Shown: positions 18,675-25,887 of the stretch, one piece after another | Position numbering within the stretch: the stretch's first letter is position 1 | How the letters are laid out: each line of letters begins with the position of its first letter | NCBI RefSeq assembly: GCF_004328705.1 | Contig: NZ_CP035319.1 | Coordinates: 4,898,001 to 4,962,000, forward strand | Length of the DNA stretch: 64,000 nucleotides | Direction of reading: 5' to 3' | Origin: Rhodococcus sp. ABRD24 | GTDB lineage: Bacteria > Actinomycetota > Actinomycetes > Mycobacteriales > Mycobacteriaceae | Made by a program: the position numbers and the translations under genes | The notes under the pieces: generated by a model | Seen by the model: the letters and a program-made list of their open reading frames with translations, nothing else | Databases searched by the model: none | What the model was told of the DNA's origin: nothing

Positions 18675-20039
18675 TCAGCGGCTCGTGAAGTCCGTGTCGT
18701 CGAACTCGTCGGGTTCGAGGCCGCCGATCACCGCTGGCGCGACGAACGGCAGGTCGCCGACCACCGCGTTGGTCGCCGTCGTGCTGAGGAGGTAGTCCGG
18801 CGCGGCGCGGTCGACGTTGTCGTCGTACCCGCCGCGCGAACCGGAGCCCGTCATCGCGCCGGGACCGAGCCCCGAAGGTCCCGTTGTCGCTGTGGCTGTG
18901 CCCGAGGCGTTCGGCGAGGTGAGGGGTGTTGGCGTGGTTGTTCCGCCGACGGATGGCTGCGATGCCGACGACGCCTTCGGGGAATCCGCCGCGACGGCCA
19001 TGCCACCCGCGCCTGCGAGGAAACCGGGTAGTGCGGAACCGGTGCCGGCCGCTCCAGCGCCACCACCCGGGTGGACTGCGGGAACGGTAGACCCGAGGTC
19101 CGCGGCTCCGGCGGCGAATCCTGACGCTCCAGCGGCCCGGGTCTGGTCCGGGACCGTATCGCTCAATCCCTGTGTGACCGAGGCGATCAGCGGTTTGCCG
19201 ACGGACTCGAGCAGTGCACTCGCGACCGAGATCGGTGCGGGCGGTCCGGTCGGGGCGAGTCCCGCCGCCGGACTCGGTGCGATCGGAAGGGGTATCTCCG
19301 CGCCGAGTGCGGCCATTGCGGACGTGTGTCCGGCGAGCTCTGCCCGGGTCTCGGCCACCACGGTGAGGGCGCGTTGCAGGTGATCGGCCGCCGCCGCGAT
19401 GAGCAGGGTCTGACCGGGCGGTGTCAGTGCCACCGGGGCAGCGGCGACCACCGTCGCCGCAAACGATTCGGCGACCGCCGCCAGTTTGGCGTTCCCGCGC
19501 GAGACCGAACCGGCCGCGTCCTGGGTGACGGCCGCGATGTCCCGGCCGCGCTGACTGAGCTGTTCGCCGCTGACCTGGGCCTGCCGGCCCTGTGACTGTG
19601 CGGCGATCGCCGCCTGTCCCTGCCACGCCTGATCGAGGGCGTTCAGGCCCGCCACACTCATCGAGAGCGCCGTGTCGATGATGGAGGACGATTGCTGGAG
19701 AAGCGATGTGGGATCGAACCCGCCGATTGTGCCGGTGCCGAAGGCGCTCGCGAGGTCGGAAATCGGCTGCAGCAATTGTTCGATACCCGGGAGCGGAGGC
19801 AGCGCGGGAAGGGGTGGTAGCGCGGGAAGGGGTGGTAGGTCGGGAAGGGATGGTAGGGCGCCCGCCGCGATCTCGGTGAACGGTGTCTCCAGTATCGGGC
19901 CGAGAGCCGAGTTCTGGAGCGCCTCCATGGGTGTGCGCGGCACCGGCATATCGAGTACCGGCCCGACAGGTGAGGCCTGGAGCAGATCCAGAACCGTCGG
20001 CCGATCGGTTTCGCCGGAATCGGTCGGTGATGTTGTCAT
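18675..20039 (-). CDS. EspA/PPE-like probable type VII secretion substrate
   Basis: A 454-residue Ala/Pro/Gly-rich protein without signal peptide. It has two related segments near the start (SPVGPVLDMP and SALGPILETP), a leucine-proline tract of LPxLPP units at about residues 62-84, then a helical core with a WxG motif (W139-Q-G141 in LDQAWQGQAAIAAQ) followed by long amphipathic helices, and a low-complexity C-terminus. WxG in a helix-turn-helix next to an EspC-like partner is what EspA/EspE- and PPE-type substrates of ESX systems show. The ATG overlaps the stop of the partner gene by four bases. Family assignment is by architecture, not by close identity; a generic surface or secreted protein cannot be excluded. 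Confidence 0.55.
   Translation of the reverse strand: MTTSPTDSGETDRPTVLDLLQASPVGPVLDMPVPRTPMEALQNSALGPILETPFTEIAAGALPSLPDLPPLPALPPLPALPPLPGIEQLLQPISDLASAFGTGTIGGFDPTSLLQQSSSIIDTALSMSVAGLNALDQAWQGQAAIAAQSQGRQAQVSGEQLSQRGRDIAAVTQDAAGSVSRGNAKLAAVAESFAATVVAAAPVALTPPGQTLLIAAAADHLQRALTVVAETRAELAGHTSAMAALGAEIPLPIAPSPAAGLAPTGPPAPISVASALLESVGKPLIASVTQGLSDTVPDQTRAAGASGFAAGAADLGSTVPAVHPGGGAGAAGTGSALPGFLAGAGGMAVAADSPKASSASQPSVGGTTTPTPLTSPNASGTATATTGPSGLGPGAMTGSGSRGGYDDNVDRAAPDYLLSTTATNAVVGDLPFVAPAVIGGLEPDEFDDTDFTSR
19795..19857. repeat. Short tandem repeats coding the Leu-Pro tract
   Basis: Repeated units related to GCGGGAAGGGGTGGTA inside the EspA-like gene encode successive LPxLPP units (residues about 62-84). 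Such repeats can change copy number by slippage. Confidence 0.6.
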
Positions 20040-20365
20040 ACATTGCCCCCCAATGCATTCCGTGCGGCACTGAGAATCGAGCCGGTTCCGTGCTCGGCCG
20101 TGTCGTATGCGGCGGCGACGGCATGTGCCACCGAACCGGTTCCGGCGTACACGTTCGCCAGCGCGGCAACGGACTGCACGTGTGCCGTCTGCGTGGCCGC
20201 TGACGTGGTCAGGAAGTCGGCGCCGATCGCGCCGAACACCGGTGTCAGCGCGGCGACGCTCGTCGCGATATCCAATCCTCCTGCGGCCGCGATCTGTCCG
20301 GCAGCCTCGGTTGCGATGTCCCCGTACGTGCGAATCTCATCGGGTACGGCTGAAAACCCGTCCAT
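20036..20365 (-). CDS. EspC-like type VII secretion substrate
   Basis: A 109-residue protein beginning MDGFSAVPDEIRTYGDIATEAAGQI that fits the EspC/DUF2580 type VII secretion family: two long helices joined by a short turn, no signal peptide, and a C-terminal YxxxE motif (Y87-DTA-E91), the general ESX export signal YxxxD/E. Length is close to EspC (about 103 residues). The open frame extends upstream, but ATG 20365 follows a G-rich ribosome site and gives the family-like start. A -10-like TACAGT lies on the same strand at about 20397-20402. It overlaps the EspA-like gene by four bases, suggesting that the two proteins are made together and exported as a pair. Confidence 0.68.
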   Translation of the reverse strand: MDGFSAVPDEIRTYGDIATEAAGQIAAAGGLDIATSVAALTPVFGAIGADFLTTSAATQTAHVQSVAALANVYAGTGSVAHAVAAAYDTAEHGTGSILSAARNALGGNV

Positions 20366-20429
20366 GATGACCCCCCAATCAGTCAACTCGGATTCCACTG
20401 TAGCCCAATGGCGGTCAGGCTCGACATGG

Positions 20430-21128
20430 TCACGTTCCGGGCTGTGGACAACTCTCTTGCAGCTCTGCGAGCAGGGCATTCGCGCGGTCGGCGATCTCTG
20501 CCGTGGGCGACGTCCACCCGAGGATTCGCAACGCCGCGTCCGCGATGGCGGTCGGGGTCAGCGCCGGAACAGACGACGTTGCCGTGGCGTCGGAGCGCGC
20601 ACTGATCATCGACTCGGCCAGCCGGAAGGGCAGTTCCAGGACACCGGAACTGACGTCGGACGCTCCGACTGCGGCGAGTGCATCGCGGGCGAAGTCGGCG
20701 TAGCGCTGCATCAGATCCCCGCGTTGCGTTCGAAACGAGGCGAACCGCTCGGTGCGCACCTCGGGCATCAGGTACAGCGCACCGAGATTCCAATGGGAAC
20801 GGGCCAGTTGTCCGGCGTCGAACAGGATGAGCGCGTAGATGCGGACGAAGGGATCGTCGCATCGCTCGCGGAGCAGATCGGCGCACGCGGCTGGTGCCGA
20901 GACCGTCCCGATCAGGAGCGCGGCAAGGATGTCGTCCTTGGTCGCGAAGTGGTGATACATCGACGCCTGCCGGATGCCGACAGCGTCGGCGATCGTCCTC
21001 GTCGAGGTCCCGGTGAATCCGCGGGTGGTGAACAACTCGGCCGCTGCGTCGAGGATCTCGTCCCGTGCGGTGGCTCCCGGGCGCTTTCGCGTCGACAGTC
21101 TCGGGCGTCCGGCTCCCGTTGTCGTCAT
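20430..21128 (-). CDS. TetR/AcrR family transcriptional regulator
   Basis: A 232-residue repressor-type protein with an N-terminal HTH: ATARDEILDAAAELFTTRGFTGTSTRTIADAVGIRQASMYHHFATKDDILAALL (about residues 18-72), then a helical ligand-binding domain with no recognisable specificity. ATG 21128 is chosen because the conserved HTH begins shortly after it; the open frame continues upstream into the neighbouring gene. It lies 10 bp downstream of the CBS-nucleotidyltransferase gene on the same strand, so the two are probably cotranscribed, divergent from the permease/UAAP operon. It may regulate that operon (inference). Confidence 0.88.
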   Translation of the reverse strand: MTTTGAGRPRLSTRKRPGATARDEILDAAAELFTTRGFTGTSTRTIADAVGIRQASMYHHFATKDDILAALLIGTVSAPAACADLLRERCDDPFVRIYALILFDAGQLARSHWNLGALYLMPEVRTERFASFRTQRGDLMQRYADFARDALAAVGASDVSSGVLELPFRLAESMISARSDATATSSVPALTPTAIADAALRILGWTSPTAEIADRANALLAELQESCPQPGT

Positions 21129-21138
21129 GTGTCCATCA

Positions 21139-22560
21139 CTACCAGGCGCCGGCTGATTCCGCGTAGGAGAGCCGGCGCCCGACTCCGGCGATCTCGCGGA
21201 CCGCTTCGGACAGAAGGCTGCGGTACAGCGGTGTGAGGGTGTCCACATCGACCTCGTCGGTGATCGGGAGTCCCTGCTCGAGCTGTTCGCACTGGTGGCG
21301 CAGGCGGATCTGCTGCACGACGTCGAACGACTCCGACAGCACCCGCGCGTCGTCGTCGAGCAGTAGACCGGTGCCGGCGGCCGCTTGCAAACGGACGATG
21401 GTCGACCGGTCCGTGACCCCGGCACAGATGCCGGCCCACCGTGCGATGTTCATGACCGGCATTGCGCCGTGTGCCTTGAGGTCGACCGGTCCGCTGCGCC
21501 GCGACAGGATCTGGCGCAGCGGGTGCGGGCGGGCCGGTTCGGCTACCGCCTCTCGGAGCAGCAGGCGCATCGCTCGCGGATGCGCGCGCAGCTTCTCCGC
21601 GACGGCTTCGGTGAGCGATCGATCCGCGTCGCCGCCCACCGCTCGGCTGTCGAGCAGCAAGGAGAGCATGACCAAGCCGCGATCGTGGAACGGGTCTCGA
21701 ATCCACGCTTCCGTGGCCCGAATCCACTCGTCCTGGGTGCGGGAGAACCGTCGCCGGGTGGCGACCGCTCCGTTGGCGTCCGATCGCAGCCCGCAGCGAA
21801 CAAGCAGTGCATGTGGTCGCTGGGCGAGTTCGGCAAACTCCGCGAAGTCCGATCGGTCGGGGCGGATCATCGCCGTGTCGAGGTCCGATGCGGGCAGCGC
21901 CTCGCGACGAGCGACACTGCCGAGACTCAGCCAGGTGAAGTCGGCCGCCTCGGTGACGAGGTCGAGTGCCCGCGTGACGGTGGCATCGATGATGACGGAC
22001 AGGATTGCGCTCACGTCGAGCGGAGCCATTCGCGTTTGCCGCAGCCCCAGAACGAGTGCGGGGATCCGTGTCGCCACCGTAACCAGCTCATCGGTATCCG
22101 TGGCACGGGAGATGTTGCCACGCAACAGGAATCCTCCGCGTGCAGCGGTCCCGAGCAGGTCGGCATCCTCGACCACACCGAGCAACTCTCCGCGTGCCGA
22201 CAGCACCGGTAGCTGCCGGACTCCGTGCTCGAGCATGTCCATCAGAGCGTCGGCGCCGAGTCGGTCGGCGCGGCAGGTCCGTACCGGAGCGGTCATCACC
22301 GCGCCGACCGGCGTCGTGGGACCGCGACCTGCGGCAAGTACCCGCCGCGTCAGATCGCCTTGGGTGACGATCCCATGCGTTCCGTCGCCGAGCGGGATCA
22401 GAACGGACCGGCGGCGTGAGCTGGCCATGGTCTCGGCGGTGTCACGGACGGTGGCATGGGCCGGGCACATGGGGGTGGGACCGCGAAGAAGGTCGCCCAC
22501 GGGGCGCATCGACGGATCCTGCACCACCCGTGCCGGGGGCGTGATCCGGGGTCCGTTCAT
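21139..22560 (-). CDS. CBS-domain nucleotidyltransferase (DUF294 family)
   Basis: A 473-residue protein with a pair of CBS domains (about residues 18-140; MRPVGDLLRGPTPMCPAHATV and VGAVMTAPVRTCRADRLG), a GlnD-like nucleotidyltransferase core with the active-site pattern GSVARRE (214-220) and SDLD (225-228), and a C-terminal helical DUF294-type domain. CBS pairs usually bind adenine nucleotides; the transferase core resembles the uridylylation domain of nitrogen sensor GlnD, but substrates of this family are not established. ATG 22560 has AGGA at eight bases; ATG 22569 is an alternative. It is divergent from the permease/UAAP operon across 246 bp, which makes a nitrogen-signalling role attractive but unproven. 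Confidence 0.83.
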   Translation of the reverse strand: MNGPRITPPARVVQDPSMRPVGDLLRGPTPMCPAHATVRDTAETMASSRRRSVLIPLGDGTHGIVTQGDLTRRVLAAGRGPTTPVGAVMTAPVRTCRADRLGADALMDMLEHGVRQLPVLSARGELLGVVEDADLLGTAARGGFLLRGNISRATDTDELVTVATRIPALVLGLRQTRMAPLDVSAILSVIIDATVTRALDLVTEAADFTWLSLGSVARREALPASDLDTAMIRPDRSDFAEFAELAQRPHALLVRCGLRSDANGAVATRRRFSRTQDEWIRATEAWIRDPFHDRGLVMLSLLLDSRAVGGDADRSLTEAVAEKLRAHPRAMRLLLREAVAEPARPHPLRQILSRRSGPVDLKAHGAMPVMNIARWAGICAGVTDRSTIVRLQAAAGTGLLLDDDARVLSESFDVVQQIRLRHQCEQLEQGLPITDEVDVDTLTPLYRSLLSEAVREIAGVGRRLSYAESAGAW

Positions 22561-22806
22561 GGTGTTCATCCTGCCAGCGTCGGACCGGGACGGGCGTGTG
22601 CCGGGCCCGGGACCAGGGGGTGTGAGTCGTCGGTGATGACGCCGTAACGAACGACACGGGCACGAAATCGGAAGCGGCTGGTTGGACTCACGTTGGCAAC
22701 GTGCACGACATCGGCAGCGCGATCTCCGCCGGAAAACTGTCAATCGACAGAAACCGGATCCCGGGGCAGCCGGACGGTGCCGCTTCCGCCGCTTGCAGGA
22801 GAGCTC
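22561..22806. other. Divergent intergenic region upstream of the permease operon
   Basis: This 246-bp gap carries the promoters of two divergent transcription units. A small perfect hairpin CTGTC-AATC-GACAG lies near 22737-22750 and GTTGGCAACGTGCAC near 22692-22706 is partly palindromic. I looked for a guanidine-I (ykkC) riboswitch, which would fit the downstream genes, and did not recognise its conserved elements. Confidence 0.45.
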
Positions 22807-24327
22807 ATGACGACCACCGTGACGACACCGTCGACCGACCAGGGCGACCTGGCCGAGTTCGGCTACGAACAGCAGTTGCATCGTTCCTTGGGGAAGTTCG
22901 CCTCGTTCGCGGCGGGCTTCTCGTTCGTCTCGATTCTCACCACGATCTTTCAGCTCTTCGGCCTGGGCTTCGGATTCGCCGGACCGGCCTTCTTCTGGAC
23001 CTGGCCGGTGGTCTTCCTCGGCCAGTTCATGGTGGCGCTCTGCTTCGCCGAACTCGCTGCGCGCTATCCGATTTCGGGTGCGGTGTACCAGTGGTCACGG
23101 CGCATGGGCGGCGAGATCGTCGGCTGGTTCTCCGGCTGGTTCATGATCCTGGCGCAGATCGTGACGGCGTCGGCCGCGGCAATCGCACTACAGGTGGTGC
23201 TCCCGTCCATCTGGAGCGGCTTCCAGATCGTCGGAGACGATCCGGCGCTGACGTCGCCGAGCGGCGCCGCGAACGCCGTCCTGCTCGGTTCCGTTCTGCT
23301 GGTGCTCACGACCACGATCAACTGCGTCGGCGTGAATTGGATGTCGCGGATCAACAACATCGGCGTGACCTGCGAGATCATCGGGGTCATCGCGGTGGTG
23401 GGCATGTTCTTCACCCATGCGCAGCGAGGTCCGGACGTCGTGTTCGATACCGGCGTCGCGGGCACCCAACCCGGCTACATCTGGGCGTGGATCGTCTCGG
23501 GCCTCATGGCCGCATATGTCATGGTCGGTTTCGGGTCGGCCGGTGAACTCGCCGAGGAGACCCGCAACCCACGCCGCGTCGCGCCGCGCACGATCCGGTT
23601 GGCGCTGTCGGTGTCGGCGCTCGGCGGCGGTCTGATGATCGTCGGCGCGCTGATGGCGGCGCCTAGCCTCACCGACGGACACCTTGCCGTCGAGGGACTG
23701 CCTTACGTCCTCACCTCGATCCTGAGTTCGCCGTGGGGAACGTTGCTACTGGTGGATGTCGCGATCGCGGTGTTCGTCTGCACCCTTGCGATCCAGACCG
23801 CCGCCTCACGCCTGATGTTCTCGATGGCCCGCGACGGCCGGCTCCCCGCCAGCCGGGTGCTGTCGAAGGTCAACGGCCGCACCGGCACCCCCATCGCGCC
23901 GTCGGTGCTGATCGGAGTGCTGTGTGTCGCGGTTCTCGCGGTCAACGTGGGCAACTCCGCGATCTTCACGACCCTGTCCAGCGTATGCATCGTGCTGATC
24001 TACCTCGCGTACCTGATGGTGACCGTACCGCTGCTGGTGCGACGCCTGAAGGGCTGGCCGAACGGTGGTCCGCAGGTCGACGCCGAAGGACGAAAGCTGT
24101 TCTCGCTCGGCATCTTCGCGATCCCGGTGAACATCGCCGCGGTGGCGTACGGCATCGCGATGGTCGTCAACCTGTCCTGGCCTCGTGCCGAAATCTTCAA
24201 CCCCACCGGGGAATTCCCGATCCTGCAGTGGGCCGCACCGATCACCGTGGTGGCCGCGGTGGTCGTCGGAGCCCTCTGTTACCCCCGCGGCAAGGCCGTT
24301 CCCAACCCCGTCACGATCGGAGCCTGA
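22807..24327 (+). CDS. APC-superfamily amino acid/amine permease
   Basis: A 506-residue polytopic membrane protein with about 12 hydrophobic segments. The first helix region SLGKFASFAAGFSFVSILTTIFQLFGLGFGF and the later GFGSAGELAEETRNPRRVAPRTI are typical of APC-family amino acid/choline permeases. It starts at ATG 22807 behind GCAGGAGAG. It leads an operon with two UAAP genes and a urea/guanidine-carboxylase-like carboxyltransferase, so its cargo is probably a nitrogen-rich compound such as guanidine, urea derivative or an amino acid used as nitrogen source (inference from context). The next gene begins one base after its stop. Confidence 0.88.
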   Translation: MTTTVTTPSTDQGDLAEFGYEQQLHRSLGKFASFAAGFSFVSILTTIFQLFGLGFGFAGPAFFWTWPVVFLGQFMVALCFAELAARYPISGAVYQWSRRMGGEIVGWFSGWFMILAQIVTASAAAIALQVVLPSIWSGFQIVGDDPALTSPSGAANAVLLGSVLLVLTTTINCVGVNWMSRINNIGVTCEIIGVIAVVGMFFTHAQRGPDVVFDTGVAGTQPGYIWAWIVSGLMAAYVMVGFGSAGELAEETRNPRRVAPRTIRLALSVSALGGGLMIVGALMAAPSLTDGHLAVEGLPYVLTSILSSPWGTLLLVDVAIAVFVCTLAIQTAASRLMFSMARDGRLPASRVLSKVNGRTGTPIAPSVLIGVLCVAVLAVNVGNSAIFTTLSSVCIVLIYLAYLMVTVPLLVRRLKGWPNGGPQVDAEGRKLFSLGIFAIPVNIAAVAYGIAMVVNLSWPRAEIFNPTGEFPILQWAAPITVVAAVVVGALCYPRGKAVPNPVTIGA

Positions 24328-24328
24328 T

Positions 24329-25216
24329 GTGACCACCACCGACCACTCCACCACCTCGAGCACGTCCGGAGCCCGTGCCCACGCGCGTGCCCAGGCGGGC
24401 ACTCGTACCGACTCGATGCCGGTCCTGCCGGCGTCGGCGTGGCCCACACCGCCGGAAGGGGTCGCATCCGATCGCCTGACCTGGGCCGAGACGGTTCCCG
24501 GCGGCCGGTACACCTCGAAGGTGCTCGCGCGCGGCACCCGGATCCGGCTGCGGGACATCGACGGCGCCGCCTGCGCGAACCTGCTGCTCTACCGGGCGGA
24601 CGCGCCGTGGGAGCGGATCAACGTCGCGGACACCGTCAAGGTGCCGTGGCAGGCGTACATCGGCGCTGGGCACCCGCTGCTCTCCGACGCCGGACGCGTT
24701 CTCGCGACCGTCGTGGCCGACACCTCCGGCCGACACGATGCGCTGTGCGGGACCACCAACATCGCCGCAAACACCGCGAAGTACGGCGCCGGAGCAGTGC
24801 ACTCGGCGTCGCCGGCCGGGCGGGAACTGTTCACGCTGGCCGCCGCGAAGCATGGACTCGAACCGCGGGATCTGCCCGCGTCGGTGTCGTTCTTCCACGG
24901 TGTCCGAGTGGAGTCCGACGGAGCGCTGACGAGTATCGGTGGTGCCGCTGCCGGAGCCTACGTGGAACTGCTCCTGCATCTGCCGCTGATCGTGCTGATC
25001 GCCAACACCGCCCATCCGCTCGATCCCGCCCCTGAATTCTCGACATCCGCGCTCGAAGTGCTCGCGTGGTCTGCCGCCGAGAACCTCGATTCGCTGCCGA
25101 GCGCCGATCCCGAACACCACCGGGCGGTCCTGAACACCGACGACGCCTGGGGGGCACTGAACCCTGGCGTCGCACTGAACCCTGGCGTCGCGCTGAACCC
25201 CGGAAAGGACTCATGA
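24329..25216 (+). CDS. Urea carboxylase-associated protein 1 (carboxyguanidine deiminase subunit-like)
   Basis: A 295-residue protein of the urea-amidolyase-associated UAAP1 family: GGRYTSKVLARGTRIRLRDIDGAACANLLLYRADAPWERINVADTVKVPWQAYIGAGHPLLSDAGRVLATV and SGRHDALCGTTNIAAN are family blocks. UAAP1/UAAP2 homologues have been shown to form the carboxyguanidine deiminase CgdAB in guanidine-degrading bacteria, where they release ammonia from carboxyguanidine to give allophanate. The N-terminal 45 residues are Ser/Thr/Ala-rich and not conserved. The GTG start is one base after the permease stop. The C-terminus ends in three copies of an ALNPG(V) unit produced by an 18-bp tandem repeat. Confidence 0.85.
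   Translation: MTTTDHSTTSSTSGARAHARAQAGTRTDSMPVLPASAWPTPPEGVASDRLTWAETVPGGRYTSKVLARGTRIRLRDIDGAACANLLLYRADAPWERINVADTVKVPWQAYIGAGHPLLSDAGRVLATVVADTSGRHDALCGTTNIAANTAKYGAGAVHSASPAGRELFTLAAAKHGLEPRDLPASVSFFHGVRVESDGALTSIGGAAAGAYVELLLHLPLIVLIANTAHPLDPAPEFSTSALEVLAWSAAENLDSLPSADPEHHRAVLNTDDAWGALNPGVALNPGVALNPGKDS
25154..25204. repeat. 18-bp tandem repeat at the 3' end of UAAP1
   Basis: GCACTGAACCCTGGCGTC occurs at 25154-25171 and 25172-25189 and a third, partial, diverged unit follows at 25190-25204. It encodes ALNPGV-ALNPGV-ALNPG just before the stop. Confidence 0.9.
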
Positions 25217-25887
25217 TGATCCCCACACCGACCGCCGACTCGTCGGCGCTGTTTCCTGGGACGGTCGTGCTGGACGAGATCGTCGACCCGCGTGCGCCGT
25301 GGTCGACCGTCGTCGCATCGGGCGACACCCTGACGATCGTCGACCTGCACGGCAATCAGGCCGTCGACACTCTGATCTACGACGCCGCCGACCACGCCCG
25401 CAGGTACTCGGCCGCGGTCACTGTTGCCGCACAGCGCAATCTGTTTCTCACCACGGGTACCGTGCTACGCGCCGACGACGGCGGCGCGCTGATGACGATC
25501 GTCGCCGACGAGGTGGGCAATCACGATACGGTCGCCGGCGCATGCTCGCAGGAGTCGAACACCCTGCGGTACGGCCATCACACCCGGCATCAGCACGCGT
25601 GCGTCGAGAACTTCCTGATCGAGGGTGCGCGGTGGGGTCTCGGCAAACGTGACCTCGTCTCGAACATCAACTTCTTCATGAATGTCCCGGTCGATCCCGA
25701 CGGTGCCCTCGGCATCGTCGACGGGCTGTCCGCGCCGGGCAAGCGGCTAGCGCTCCGGGCCGACGTCGACGTCCTGGTGCTCGTCTCGAACTGCCCGCAG
25801 ATCAACAACCCGTGCAACGGCTTCGATCCCACCGCGGTCCGGATGATCGTGACTCGGCCCACCCGAACCACGGAGGTGCGGCCGTGA
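25213..25887 (+). CDS. Urea carboxylase-associated protein 2 (carboxyguanidine deiminase subunit-like)
   Basis: A 224-residue protein of the UAAP2 family, homologous to UAAP1 and probably its heteromeric partner. Family features are [78 protein letters not shown] and [14 protein letters not shown]. The ATG overlaps the UAAP1 stop (ATGA); a second ATG three bases later has slightly better spacing to AAAGGA. By analogy with CgdAB it would act in cytosolic carboxyguanidine deamination, but that needs a carboxylated substrate from a complete carboxylase, which the next gene cannot supply alone. Confidence 0.86.
   Translation: MMIPTPTADSSALFPGTVVLDEIVDPRAPWSTVVASGDTLTIVDLHGNQAVDTLIYDAADHARRYSAAVTVAAQRNLFLTTGTVLRADDGGALMTIVADEVGNHDTVAGACSQESNTLRYGHHTRHQHACVENFLIEGARWGLGKRDLVSNINFFMNVPVDPDGALGIVDGLSAPGKRLALRADVDVLVLVSNCPQINNPCNGFDPTAVRMIVTRPTRTTEVRP

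Noticed and set aside
22561..22806. A guanidine-I riboswitch upstream of the permease/UAAP operon
   Set aside because: The downstream genes made this likely, but none of the conserved ykkC/guanidine-I motif strings or the long P1 stem could be recognised.
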